Shown here in pieces: positions 44,123-55,460 of a DNA stretch of 64,000 nt (the first letter of the stretch is position 1; each line of letters starts with the position of its first letter). The notes beneath the pieces are model-generated. The model was not told the DNA's origin, made no database searches, and saw only the letters and a list, made by a program, of their open reading frames with translations. The stretch is from Hyposmocoma kahamanoa (Eukaryota > Arthropoda > Insecta > Lepidoptera > Cosmopterigidae), in the NCBI RefSeq assembly GCF_003589595.1, contig NW_020653993.1:7330012-7394011 (forward strand), in the 5' to 3' direction. A program made the translations under genes and the position numbers.

Positions 44123-44370
44123 CTTAAAAGTGACGTTTTGAACCAACTGCTAGTTAGTGCGTGTAGTGTTACTACGCAACTTTATGTAACGGAATCGGTA
44201 AAAAGAAATCCATTTGTATCCGTGATATAATTACCACGGCTACAAATGAATTTATTACTAAAAGTCACATGTGATCATACGTCAAACGTGATTTTATCGC
44301 ATGAAACTAATTACGTAGACTGCGGCCGGAGGTTCGAAAAAAAAAACCGAAATGATTTTAAAGTAATTTA

Positions 44371-44409
44371 ACTAGTGGACGGCTGTGGCAACCACAGCCG
44401 TCCACTAGT
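44371..44409. repeat. Perfect 18-bp hairpin at the 5' end of the LINE
   Basis: ACTAGTGGACGGCTGTGG and CCACAGCCGTCCACTAGT flank a 3-nt loop (CAA). The right arm leads directly into LINE 5' UTR sequence, so the left arm may be an inverted copy of the LINE's first 18 bp made at insertion. Confidence 0.85.
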
Positions 44410-44579
44410 GAAAGTTGTGAAATTCCTTCGTCAGTCACCTGATTGTCAGTTAAGTCATAGTAAGTCGTATTGGTATCATCTCGCTCTCGGTGTGTGTGGA
44501 CGTGTGCAATTGTTTATTTTATTTTATATTTTTTTTCTTGTCTTCTGAATATTTTGACCTGACTCGCTTAAATCCGGTA

Positions 44580-44780
44580 AACATCGGCCGCTCTCTTACT
44601 ACCTTGAGGCTATCTTCGTAAGACTGCGCGTCCATTTTGCATTCCATCGGACCTTTCGCTCGGCGTGCCGGTGTCACTGAACATCGGTCCCTCTCTTATT
44701 ATCTAGGGGCTGTCTTCGTAAGACTGCGCGTCCATCTTGGATTCTGTCGGATCTTTCACTCAGCGTGCCTGACGTCAGTG
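44580..44780 (+). repeat. Two tandem 100-bp repeats in the LINE 5' UTR
   Basis: Both copies start AACATCGG and include CTTCGTAAGACTGCGCGTCC. The period is exactly 100 bp. Repeated 5' UTR monomers in LINEs often carry promoter activity. Confidence 0.8.
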
Positions 44781-44918
44781 AATGACCATCACCTTGTGCT
44801 GCGTTGTTGCGTCACATGTGTCAAAGGTGCTGTGTCAAACCTGGAACCCTCCCGACATCTGGCGGATTCTACTGTGAGTCAAATGTTGAATTACATTTAA
44901 GAGAAAAAAACCTTACCA

Positions 44919-44998
44919 TGCCTTGTCTGGCTGAGAATCGAACGCGGGCTCCGCGCATCGGTGGTCCGTCGCCCTACGGTTGTGCCACCGATCGGTGA
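44919..44998 (-). repeat. tRNA-like sequence inside the LINE 5' UTR, antisense
   Basis: In reverse complement it reads GATCGGTGGCACAACCGTAG and ends CGCGTTCGATTCTCAGCC, which resembles A- and B-box regions of a tRNA-derived sequence. It is degenerate and I would not call it a tRNA gene. Confidence 0.35.
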
Positions 44999-45196
44999 TC
45001 ACTGTACGGCGAAATTTGGGTACCGGTGCTGCTACGCAAGACAAACGTCATCTGGTCTACGCACTCTGTAGCTACAGAGGCGCAACGTCACACTGCTACG
45101 TCGAGTTCTACAGGTTACTCCGAACTGCTACGCGCACTCTCCGTTACTCTATTACCCTTTCCCTGAGTCGCCACTGTGAACCGCGAGTGGTGAAAG

Positions 45197-46960
45197 ATGG
45201 AACTTTCGGTAGGCGAGGAGTTTTTGCAATGTATGGTGGAGAAATGCGGTAAATTGTACCATTATGAGTGTAACAATAAGACCCTTTCTGCCGATGAAAA
45301 GGCCATTTGGGTATGTCCTGAATGTACTTGTAGTATTAGAAAAGGAGGCGGAAACTGTGATATTAAGGTTGGTACCCCTCTTAATGCCAAAAATGTATCG
45401 CTAAGGAAGCCCTCTTCGGGCCCGACTTCTACCCAGCAGCGCCAGCGACAATCAGAAGCCGATATATCCATGCCTACCTCTCCCACCTTGGAAATCCAGC
45501 TACTTCGCGAGCAAATAACATACCTGACAGAGCAGCTTGTGGACGCAGTCGTCACCATAGGGCGGTATCACACTGCTCTTACCATATGTACGGTTAAGGT
45601 AGGAGCAATCAGCGAGAGACTCATGGTGCTGGAGCATTCCATAGAGTCTCGTGGCCAATCTGCCTCTACCACAATGACACCGGCACCTGGTGGTGAAGTT
45701 GTGAAATCGGATAAACCAAGGAAACCGCGTAAAAGGAGTCACAACCGTATCAATAAGGAGAAACAGCATGTCACAAAAGCAGTCACTAAACCTGATATAC
45801 CAGTATTCGTGCCACCCAACGAAACTACCACAATCACGACCCCTAATACAAACAACTCGGAAGTTATCGAGCGGAGGAGTTCCAGGACAGAAAACATATA
45901 TACTGAGGACCTTGATGACTTCACGAGCGGAAAATGGGAGGAGTTCCGATCTGGAAAGCAGAGACGGCTGACATCAATACGCTGCACTGCAGGCCCTAAC
46001 ATCACCGCTCTTAGGGCAGTCGAGGAACGTAAATATATCCACTTGTGGAACATGGTGTCTGGTGCTGATGAAGTCCGAGAATACCTGCAGATCCTATGTC
46101 CAGGGGGAACTTGCACGGTGGAAGCGCTCAAGTCCAGAGGTGACTACAAGTCGTACAAACTGGGTGTTCCTGCTGCATACTTTGATAAGTGTATCTCGGC
46201 GGACGTGTGGCCTGAAAATGCTAGGGTAAAAATGTGGTTTTTTTTCCAAAACGAAAGGTGCACGCAAGAAGTGCAACGTAGCCCTACAAGTGACTCTTCC
46301 AGCAGCTTAGCGTATCAGAATGTCAGAGGTCTAAATACCAAATTAAATTTCTTTAGACTAAGTGTTCTTACTCACGAATGCGACATTATTGCCGTTACGG
46401 AATCTTGGTTGTCGGAGTCGGTCGAGAATTCCGACCTAGTGGGAGGTGAGTGGAGTCTTCTGCGCCGTGACCGTGCTACTGGCCGACAGGGGGGAGGCGT
46501 GCTAGTGGCCGCGCGGCCTGGTATAACTCTGCGATGTAGACATGATTTCGAGACTGCCGGCGGCGAGGACCTTTGAACATCTTTCGTGATGAAACAAATC
46601 AACTGTCATTTGTGTGTTGTTTACATCCCACCCAATGTTACGGACGATGTGTATTTGTGTTTCTTTCAAAAAGTTGAATCCTTTATCAATTCTATTAGTG
46701 GTGTTGTGGTTATTGTTGGTGACTTGAATCTGAACCCGAAATATATGTCCGCTAGTATTCTAAGTTACTATAGTTATTTTACTGCAGTTTGTAATCTGAG
46801 AGAGATGAATGAAGTTTCCAATGCGTATGGAGGAGTGTTAGATGTGGTGCTGGTGCGAAAGCGCACCTGTTGTGTAAAGGTCAGTGAACTGGAAGAGGGT
46901 GGGCTAGTGCCATTGCGCGACATTTATCATCCTCCACTATATCTCTATACCACTCCTTGA
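45197..46960 (+). pseudogene. LINE ORF1 (PHD finger) joined in frame to the endonuclease
   Basis: The frame from 45197 gives a C12-C17-H22-C25-C40-C43 pattern, the C-terminal part of a PHD finger (VEKCGKLYHYEC, WVCPEC), a coiled-coil-like LEIQLLREQITYLTEQL region, and the ORF1 C-terminal domain (YKLGVPAAYFDKCI). It then runs without a break into an endonuclease-exonuclease-phosphatase domain (YQNVRGLNTK, DIIAVTESWL). A TGA at 46574-46576 interrupts it; the same frame continues with VYIPPN and GDLNLNPK to 46960. The N-terminal Cys pair of the PHD finger is missing, so the true start was probably upstream. Confidence 0.75.
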
Positions 46961-47066
46961 TAGCGCATCCATTCCCATCAAAGTTCAACCTAGTAATATC
47001 AGCTCAAAGTGTGCCTGGAACTTTTCCTTTTCCTTTTATGACCTTCTTTACCGGTTACTGTCCGAA

Positions 47067-48366
47067 GTGTCTTGGAAGGAAATCCTCGAGACCCGCGACG
47101 TCAACGTTGCTGTGGGGCTTTTTTACCGGTTGATGTACGGCATTTTTGACGCATGCATACCTAGGAAGGTAAGGTCTAACAAGACTTGTAGACGTTATCC
47201 GGTCTGGTTCACTGCGTACCTAATCAAAGACATTAAGCTGAAAGCTAATCTTCATCGAGTGTGGAAATGTACTGGTGACCGTGCGGTTTATGCTAAGTTT
47301 TCAAAGCTCAGGGCAGATATTAAACAGCGAACATCACTGGCATACGACTGTTACTTACACAGTATTAAGTCCAAAATAAGTAGCGATCCCCGTGCTTTCT
47401 GGCAACATATGAACAGCTTAAAATCCAAAGGTGGTTTCGAGTGTAAGGTTACCTACGAAGGCAGGTCTTATGAAGGTAGTGAGGCAGCGCAGGCCTTCTC
47501 CGATTTCTTCTCTGGTGTCTTCCTGAAGCATGAGCCCCTCCTTGACTATGAAAAGGTTATTCGCGAAGACTCTACACGCTCTGCTAATTATGTACATATT
47601 AGTAAAATATCACTGTTTGATATCGATAGCTCATCTGAAGCCCCAAAGCGCCCCAGGTCCAGATAGTTTTCCGGCGTTCATTTTGAAGGGATGCAATGAC
47701 TGGCTAAAATTCCCGCTACTCCACATTTTTAATTTAGCTCTGAGTACTGGGGAGCACCCCTGTCAATGGAAGGTTACACGAGTGCGTCCTATCCCCAAGT
47801 CGAATGATTCTGCCAGAATTGAAAATTATCGCCCAATTGCCTCTGCTACTCTCAACATGGTTTTAGGCCGAGGCGTTCCGTTGAAACAAACTTGTTGACC
47901 CTGGTTGATTCCATTTCTGAACATCTGGATAAGGGAATACAAGTTGATGTTTTGTACCTTGACTTTCGAAAAGCTTTTGACCGTGTAGACAATGACGTGC
48001 TTTTAAGAAAGTTGTGCAACATAGGCTTTTCGCCCACATTGCTTAGGTTCTTTGCTAGCTATCTACGCAACAGACAACAGTATGTACAATACGGATGCTT
48101 TGTTTCGGAAAGATTCCACACCCGTTCTGGAGTCAGCCAGGGCAATTTTGGGTCCGTTACTTTTCGGCATTATGGTAAATGACCTGGCCTCAGTACCTAA
48201 ATGCGCTAGATGCCTGCTCTATGCTGACGATCTCAAGCTGATTTACGGCATTCAGCAGTTGTCAGACTGTGAATCGCTTCAGATTGATATAAACCGTATT
48301 TATCAGTGGGGCATTCAAAACAGGCTCTCTTCAACACTGAAAACACTGAAAAATGTTCAGTCATGA
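47067..48366 (+). pseudogene. LINE reverse transcriptase, several frameshifts
   Basis: Successive frames carry RAFWQHMNSLKSK, SAPGPDSFPAFILKGC, VRPIPKSNDSARIENYRPI, LDFRKAFDRVDND, RSGVSQGN and the catalytic box YADDLKL (YADD at 48220-48231). The domain order is normal and the catalytic Asp pair is present, but frame changes occur near 47640, 47890 and 48160. It would copy RNA at a nicked target if intact. Confidence 0.8.
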
Positions 48367-48471
48367 CTTTTGGCCGCGCTTATAATCTTCAGTATGCAAA
48401 ATACCTGCTAGGTACTGAACTTGTTACCCGTGTCGAGTCTATTAAAGATTTAAGCGTCATTTTTTTGAAGT

Positions 48472-49113
48472 GTGAATTTTCATGAGCATATGAAAGCACT
48501 AGCTGCCAATTGCTATAGGAGGTTGGGGTTTGTTATCCGGAACGCTCGTGACTTTTATGATACCAGAGTCATTAAACTTGTTTACACCGCTCTAGTTAGG
48601 AGTAACCTTGAGGCAGCTTCAGTTGTTTGGAATCCACATGAGGCCACTTACGTCTTGCTTCTGGAGAAAATCCAAAAGACGTTCTTGAGATTTCTGTATA
48701 AGAAAATTTATGGGTACTACCCATTTTTATACCCGAGTAAATTCCTCCTTGGCGTCTTGGGATTTAATTCTCTAGAGGTAAGGCGTATGGGGTATACGCT
48801 ACTGACTACTGCTGCCAGCGCCTTGCGTGGAAATTCAGACTGTCCAGAAGTGATGGCGCAACTGGTGCGCTTGTTCATCCCTTTAGAAAACAAGTTTAAT
48901 TTACGGCCTCGCAGTTACCACCTGCTGGCAGTGCAGGAGACCCGCACTGTATCCCGTAGAAAATCGCCGCTTATTCGCGCTTTGCTTTACGTAAACGAGC
49001 TTCTCGTATCGGCACCTGACTGCGATGTTTTTGCTAGTAGATGGGCGGTTGTGTGTGATGAATGTTTGAGGTTATGTGAGAGGATGGATGAACGGCTGTC
49101 TTCTGTGAACTAA
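48472..49113 (+). pseudogene. LINE reverse transcriptase C-terminal region
   Basis: A 213-codon frame reads ANCYRRLGFVIRNARDF, LVYTALVRSNLEAASVVWNP, LEKIQKTFLRFLYKKIYG and ends MDERLSSVN. This is the thumb and tail region of the same reverse transcriptase, separated from it by a frameshift near 48370-48470. Confidence 0.75.
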
Positions 49114-49218
49114 TAAAAAATATGTCTGTTTTTAATTTTATGGATTTCACAGTGCCTTGGTAAAATAACTGTAATGCTGTGAAATTGTATATATAAATAA
49201 ATAAATAAATAAATAAAT

Positions 49219-49989
49219 CATATTCAACAGCTGGGTAGGTATTACACTTATAGTTATTATTGTCAACGGAATAGGTATAATCCGGCTCATAATAGTAATC
49301 GGGTGTCATATACGAATATGAATCATCCTAACCCGCGCACTCATTCAAGTTCATTTCACGTGTTTTAAAATAATTATTTGGCGGCGGGTTGCCTGATTTG
49401 CGCCAATCGTGTCCTGTCATAAGGGTGTGGGGTAGCATTTTAGGGATAAAATGCTGTATTCCGCTCATAGATGGTGAGGCTAAAATTTCCTAGGTGGCAA
49501 CCGGAACATATTACCGCGGGGAGTGGCGGTATTTGCATAGAACGTAGTGGTGCCTGGGGTGATAACAAGGGTACAGCAGCGACCTGAGCTCGCAAAGGGG
49601 TGAATCCTACGGAATTTCGGAATTTGAGGGCATGAACCTTTGAGAACTGTAAAGTTTAGGGACGTCGCTACGCTGTTGTAAATACAAAACGTTCAGCTCA
49701 AATAGTTCAGTACAAATTTAAAGATTTTTTCTATAGAGTCGGGGCGCAAGTAAGTTTAAGGAAACAGGTCACAGACTGGTAATGTCACAGTATATTAAAT
49801 ATCACAGTATATTTACTCAAATATTTTGTATGCCTGTAAAAATATACACAATTTCATTAAAAAAGAAGATATGTGTAATACACTTCCGGACACATAATTC
49901 GAGACATAATTAATCTTAGAAGAACTAAGTTCAAACTCATGGTACCACCATTTCATTTAACTAAAATAACGATTATTTTATGGGGAACA
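49219..49989. other. Intergenic, nothing recognised
   Basis: The part at 49420-49680 is GC-richer but has no frame or match elsewhere in the window. Confidence 0.35.
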
Positions 49990-50153
49990 TATGCCTATCA
50001 CTAGGGAAACCCTGTATCGTGGGTGCACCTAGACAACCACAAATTACACCCAAACTCACGAAAGAAATAAATATAGGCCATACAAATATTTCGATGGAAT
50101 CGAAAATCGAACCGTGGCAATCCAGCACGGTAACCGTTCGACCATTTAGGCAA
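49990..50153 (-). mobile_element. tRNA-headed SINE (family C), inverted, diverged
   Basis: It includes ACAACCACAAATTACACCCA, CGAAAGAAATAAATATAGGC and a head CGGTAACCGTTCGACCA. The B box is changed (GATGGAATCGAAAATCGAAC), so this is an old copy. Confidence 0.8.
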
Positions 50154-50208
50154 CTAAATCTCAGACAGTCCTCCGGCGTTATTGTTTTGTTTTTATAGAT
50201 CATATATA

Positions 50209-50955
50209 GGGGAACGTGGGGTATTGGGAGCACGCGGGTAATGAGAGCGGTGTTAAACTGGACTTTCCCAATGCTCGTATTTGTGCAAATGGCACTCCTA
50301 TGTCTTTGTTAACGTTCGACAAGGTTCGAGTCTCGTGGGCGTCCCCGTAGATTCCCGCGTTTAGTCGTATGAGATGGTTGTGTGTTTTTCGCGCCGAGCT
50401 TATAAAATTTGCTAAATTTCATCAACCCAGGTAAGCATTAAAGTGCATAGATAGCTATGTCACCATATCTATCAAATTTTAGAAGTTATGCTTGAAATCA
50501 CAATAAAAATAGAAATGTTTTTACTGTTTTATTCCTTTTTCAATTCGATGTTACGCAAGTAATGAGAGCTATTTGGCTCTCCTTATCCCATTGCAATATT
50601 CACCTTTACATATATTAATATATATGGATATTCCTTAAACATTATTACTTTTTAACTTATTTATTTTATTATTTTAATTTTTTTTCAGACTGATTATATG
50701 TAATGGCTCCCATTTGACATACGGGATTCTTACCGGCTCCCATTTCCCGAACTGTGGGGTAATGGGAGCGAATGACATGTTTTAGTTTTTTCTTTTTTGA
50801 CCAAATATTTTATTTTAGTTTCATATATTTTCTGTGATTATCTAGTACCCAGATATGCGAAGCGTACGTTCATAACTAATAAAAATTTAAATTGCCTAAA
50901 TTATGACTTTTATTGTCAATTTTCCTTAGTAGGCTCCCAATCCCCCACGCTCCTC
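50209..50955. mobile_element. MITE with TA target site, about 747 bp
   Basis: GGGGAACGTGGGGTATTGGG at the left pairs with CCCAATCCCCCACGCTCCTC at the right, and TA flanks both ends (50207-50208, 50956-50957), as for Tc1/mariner-type elements. GGTAATGAGAGC-like words recur inside (GGGTAATGGGAGC at about 50757). No transposase. Confidence 0.6.
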
Positions 50956-51452
50956 TACTTATATCTTTTTATTTTATGACAAATTAATGATACCAATTTT
51001 GTGTGCATCATTAACAATTCAATATTTGATTTGTGTTGTTTTTAACGTTAGATTCGTTCATGACACTTTGGCATTTAAGAGAAATAAGAATCAGTACCAA
51101 CGACTCGATCTATATTATTCAATAAGATCAGTCACAAGAATAGATAATGTCGTTTCGCCATCGGCAACGATATTCAAATTGATGTTTTGAATATGATATC
51201 GTTCTATTTTGCCTTTTGTAAGGGATCATAAGTAGTTTAGTTTGCTCGTGTAATATAGAGCGTGGGTCAAATAGGTATCACATGAGACTGTATTGACACG
51301 TCTGAGTAGATTTGAATGATTGGGTATCTCTGACGTTAATAGAACATTGCCTTCGGTACAGTTTGGCGCGATGTGGCACAACCATTCTACCCTCTTTGTC
51401 ATTACCAACGCATTTGCATTTAGGTAACTTTCGATGAAATTAAGTTAAAAGT

Positions 51453-51581
51453 CACTCAGCGAGCTATGCTCGGAGTTTCTCTGGAGGATAATGTACGAAA
51501 CGAGGTTATCCGAGATCGTCGATATAGAATAAGCAAGCTGAAGTAACAGTGTGCTGGCCATATCTGTTGAAGAACCGATAA
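51453..51581 (+). pseudogene. RTE-like LINE C-terminal fragment, left half
   Basis: The frame reads TQRAMLGVSLEDNVRNEVIR, then RISKLK, a stop, QCAGHI, ending where a family C SINE has inserted. The right half continues at 51796. Confidence 0.65.
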
Positions 51582-51795
51582 CAAATAATAATAACGCACA
51601 CACTCAATATAGCCCCGCACTAGGAAAACCTTGTGTCGCGGGTACCATGGACACACACATAGACAACTACAAATTACACCGAAACACACGAGAGAAATAA
51701 ATGTAGGCCTTGTAAACATTCCTCCCGGCCCGGGGATCGAACCTGGGACCTCTGCGTGGCAGTCGGGGATGGTAACCGTTCGACCACGGAGGCAG
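51582..51795 (-). mobile_element. tRNA-headed SINE (family C), full length, inverted
   Basis: Its AATAATAATAACG end is the (TTA)n tail and the right end CCACGGAGGCAG is the tRNA-like head. It splits the RTE-like LINE fragment, so it inserted later than the LINE. Confidence 0.9.
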
Positions 51796-51970
51796 TTGCG
51801 AATGTTAATGGGGGAAGCAAGTTCTTGAGTGGAGACCATGGCTCTGCAAACGTAGTGTAGTACGCTTTCTGGCAGGAGATATACGCGACAAGATAAGGAC
51901 CGGGCGAGTTGGCGATTTGGAGAGAGACCTATGTCCTGCGGTGGACTTCGATAGGCTGATGAAAATGATG
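51796..51970 (+). pseudogene. RTE-like LINE C-terminal fragment, right half
   Basis: The sequence GGAAGCAAGTTCTTGAGTGG and GTGGACTTCGATAGGCTGAT continues the LINE interrupted at 51581 and ends with the GATGAAAATGATGA-type terminus. Confidence 0.6.
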
Positions 51971-52519
51971 AACTTTCAGTATATTGACACCTAAAGTTTT
52001 ACTTTGGTGATCACTTGTACTGTTTTTATACTAAGGGTTCGTTATGTTACAGGCATATTAAAGAGAAAATTATTACCAATAAATTTTTCACCTGTGTTTC
52101 GAACGCGTTTGGTTGCTCCAGCGACAAATTGTGTTATCAAATAAATCAAATTGCTCTCTTTTTGTTTTGAACAGAGTACAATTTGCAATAACATAAAAAA
52201 AAACAAACTTTATTTGACATGGAATACAACAATGAACAAAACCAGAGCAGTTGAAGCCCGCCGGAAAAACGGTTGTTTCTTAATTTAGAGTTCGTCGGAT
52301 CCTACTTTTTGTAAGTTATTTAAGTACCATAGATTTATAAGCATGAAACGGACCAAATATAAATATTAATAAAACAGCGTGGTTACTACGATGTAAGCCA
52401 TATTATGTCGCTTATCACATTGATGTCGCCTACTTCTATTTCACAAACTCACCCATTCAGTTCTTAAAATTACATTACGTTACAATTAGTTCACACTTGT
52501 AATAAAGGAGTGGCGCAAA

Positions 52520-53036
52520 CATCGAGTATATAACCAGAAATAGTGACGAAATCATGCCAACTCATCGACAAGTGGGCCATAAAAATATCAACCTTTAAAT
52601 ATCAACTCTCGTTTGCGCTGAAATCACAAATTAGACAGCTAAAATAGTACAGCGTCAACAACTGACCTGTGGGTAAGTCTCCGTATATTCCAAAAATATT
52701 CTGTATTTATTCTAACAAAGCTAATATCTCTAACAATGGAGGCTGTTCCATTGTGGTGTATTGGTGGTGTCGGAAAAACAGCAAAACATCTAATTACAAA
52801 AGAAACGGAATCACATTTAATTGGTAATTAAATATTAAATACGTAATTTTTCAATTGTCGTCCATTACAGCAAAGCTCATGTTAAACTAGTCGATTTGAA
52901 GTGAAATTGAGTAAATTCTTTCGAACTGGCCAATCGGAGTGCAATTGTCACCGTAATGATTTAGCAGAATAGTTTTCATACAAATTAAATGACAATTCGT
53001 CTCTATTTCTAGTTATATACTCGATGGGCGGAAATG
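52520..53036 (+). mobile_element. Non-autonomous P-superfamily transposon, subfamily 2, copy 2
   Basis: The ends CATCGAGTATATAACCAGAA and TTCTAGTTATATACTCGATG match 43611-44122. The flanks are GGCGCAAA (52512-52519) and GGCGGAAA (53037-53044), a 7-of-8 target duplication. A decayed first exon is at 52736-52823. Length is 517 bp. Confidence 0.7.
52736..52823 (+). pseudogene. Decayed THAP-like first exon
   Basis: It aligns in DNA with the exon at 43808-43887 (AAAACAGCAAAACATCTAAT, ACGGAATCACATTT, then a GTAATT donor), but insertions move the frame and the Cys pair is lost. Confidence 0.5.
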
Positions 53037-53079
53037 AGGAATCTGACGGTTTTTATTTGAAAACACGCAAACAGATGAA

Positions 53080-53579
53080 TTAATATTACGCAGCTTTTTT
53101 TGACATTGATATTTTGCAGTTGGCCGCCGATAGCTTTGATTGCGCCGCCGGATGAAATGGGCGAGCTGAAGGGTCATAACCCGTAAACTTAAAACTAAGT
53201 AGCGGGCTTAAGGGCGCCCCAAGTGGGCACGGACCTCGGCTCAGAGCGCTACTTACGCCAGAAGGGCGTGTTTTAGGAAAGAATCTACTACTAAGTACGT
53301 GCTGAAGTGGGGGGGCTCTACGGTTGGACTGGTTAGCGATTTGGTTGGCCTTCAAAGTGGCGAGAGTGATAGGATCGCACCTCTTCTATAGACAATCAAA
53401 TCAACCCTTTCTCTAAACGAAACACTGTTACTATTTTACATTTATTATAGTTACTATTCACAACTTAGGGTGGAACCACAGCCTACGACTAGTCCTCCGA
53501 TGACGGAAAGGTGGAGGTACAATTAAATCGTGCGATTCCATCGCACACTCTCCGCTTGGCCACCAAGGTTATCATAATC
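53080..53579. other. GC-richer unassigned stretch with a tRNA-like patch
   Basis: The part 53080-53390 has an 89-codon minus-strand frame with no recognisable domain. At 53515-53568, reverse complement CCTTGGTGGCCAAGCGG looks like an A-box region of a tRNA-derived SINE. Both calls are weak. Confidence 0.3.
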
Positions 53580-54289
53580 GTGGTTCATAATAAAATTATA
53601 TTTAGAAATAAAACACTTAATTTATATTTAGCAGTTTTTATTTAGAAATAATACGTTTCAATCTGCTACGGTCCAAAATTCACAAAAATTATAATTATTA
53701 TGACATATTAATTTTACAAATTACTACATGCTTTCATAAAATAAACACATTCATTAATAATTATATTATTTTTCTACTTAACAATAATATGTTTTATGTT
53801 TTAGTACCTTAATTTCTCTTAAAATAAGTAATATAACTATTTATTTTCATACAACTACCTTACCTAATTGTTATGTAAATATAATTATAATAATATATCT
53901 TTGTAAATTCATATTTTCGATATTTATTACAAATTTTATTTACAAAAATATCATAAGTTAAAAAGTTACATTCTACGTTATGAAATATGATATACATTTT
54001 TTTATTAACTACAATGATTATTACATTATCTATTCTGTAAGTACATAACATGTAGATATTTTTCGTAAATGGGGGCTCACCATTAAGCTTTGCGGTTAAC
54101 TAATATAATTAATTACTTTTAGTAACATTTTCTCATTGCGTAATACATTTTCTCATATGTATATTACGTTTTCTCATTTGTATATTATACCATAAACAGT
54201 TGTCTATGTATTATGACTTCCACTTTTTATAATATCGTCCGTCTCCTTACTAAAAGTTGCAAATACAAAACTTCAGGTCGACCAAATAA
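53580..54289. other. AT-rich intergenic, nothing recognised
   Basis: Very AT-rich (long runs of TATA, ATTA). Small minus-strand frame 53860-54051 is not credible. Confidence 0.4.
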
Positions 54290-54386
54290 CGCCACATCTG
54301 CAATAGGATAACTTTTCAGGAGAGTGGTTAAAAGATTCTACAAACAAAATTGATCGATAACTTTGTTATGCTTACACATAGGAGGT
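54290..54386 (+). repeat. Interspersed repeat family F
   Basis: It reads CGCCACATCTGCAATAGGAT, TTTTCAGGAGAGTGGTTAAA and GATCGATAACTTTGTTATG. See 30066-30172. Confidence 0.5.
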
Positions 54387-54576
54387 TATAAATATTAGCA
54401 ACCTCGCAGGACTATATACTGATTGACATTATATACAATAACTTTGTTCCATGACTTTTTAACAAAACATAATACAATGACCAAAAATAAACTTTTCAGT
54501 TTTTTGTCCTGTCTGACACTTTTTAAATCTGTATCTGATAGTAAGGTAGTGAGTTCAAACGTGTAATGGTGCGTTC

Positions 54577-54803
54577 GGCTCAATTTATATTGCGGCGGAA
54601 CAGAACACAAGCGAATTTTTGTGACGATGTTGTACTCAGCATAATGAACTTTATGGTCAATAGTGTAACGTACAAACTAGATAGGAGCCAAAATCATCCG
54701 CGAAATTCTCGCGCATGCTCGAGAACGCTCGTTCATTATGCTATGTACAATATCGTTACAAAAATTCGCTTCCATTCCGTTTCACCGCAATATAAATTGA
54801 GCC
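54577..54803. mobile_element. MITE with arms of about 75 bp
   Basis: GGCTCAATTTATATTGCGGC at the left pairs with CCGCAATATAAATTGAGCC at the right; CAAGCGAATTTTTGTGACGA pairs with CGTTACAAAAATTCGCTT. The arms nearly meet in the centre. Confidence 0.7.
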
Positions 54804-54819
54804 TTCCCGTTATGTCGTG

Positions 54820-55460
54820 ACGACAGATAGTCGTGCAGTTTAAAGTGTCGTGACTCGCATATTTAAATGAAGTTGTTCATATATAGTACAACACGATTAA
54901 AGCTTTTTTGACGTTACAACGACAGACTGTCGAGACAATGGAAAGAGTTAGAACGACTGTCACCCGACGATAAATAAAATGTCACTATAAAAATGTGACA
55001 ACAGATAGTCGCAGCTACTATTGTCGTTACGTTTTATTTATCGTTGACTGCACATGCACCGATAAATTGTCGTCACGATCTAGTGGGAACAGCTACACAC
55101 GACAGTCGTTCAACGATAAAATACACGTCCATGACACAGCCTTATTAGTTCATGTTCTGCCACAGTAGTACGATAGGGCGCGACTAACGCGAGAACGATA
55201 TAAAGTGCGAGATACTGCTATTCTCGCATAGAGATCTCGCGCTTCATGTCGTTCTCGCGCAAGTCGCGCCTTGCCATGCTAGCCCGACAGATCAGTCAGT
55301 GTACAGGGTTGTCACAGACCTCTGTCACTTGACTTCATCCGGTTCTCGAGAGGCATGTCCACGACACAGCCACGACAGATAGTCGTGATACGGGAACATG
55401 CTAGACGCGACAGTCGTCTAACGATAAATAAAATGTTACGACATATCGGGAACGCGCCTT
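54820..55460. repeat. Palindrome-rich region
   Basis: Words such as GACAGATAGTCGTG, ACGACAGACTGTCGAG and CGATAAATAAAATGT recur in both orientations. A clear inner hairpin spans 55178-55269 (GCGCGACTAACGCGAGAACG against CGTTCTCGCGCAAGTCGCGC). It is probably several related foldback elements; single boundaries could not be set. Confidence 0.5.

Larger units (their letters stand above)
44392..49218 (+). mobile_element. Near full-length non-LTR retrotransposon (CR1/Jockey type), decayed
   Basis: The order is GC-rich 5' UTR with two 100-bp repeats, a PHD-finger ORF1 joined in frame to an endonuclease, a reverse transcriptase, and a short 3' UTR with an (AAAT)n tail at 49193-49218. The frame is broken by one in-frame TGA (46574-46576) and at least five frameshifts, so it is inactive. 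The PHD-type ORF1 and endonuclease order fit the CR1/Jockey group; the exact clade was not determined. No clear target duplication was found. Confidence 0.85.

Noticed and set aside
49193..49218. AAAT microsatellite as an independent feature
   Set aside because: It is the 3' tail of the LINE ending there.
53086..53355. 89-codon minus-strand frame
   Set aside because: No domain, no codon bias, and the basic, Pro/Ser-rich composition follows from GC content.
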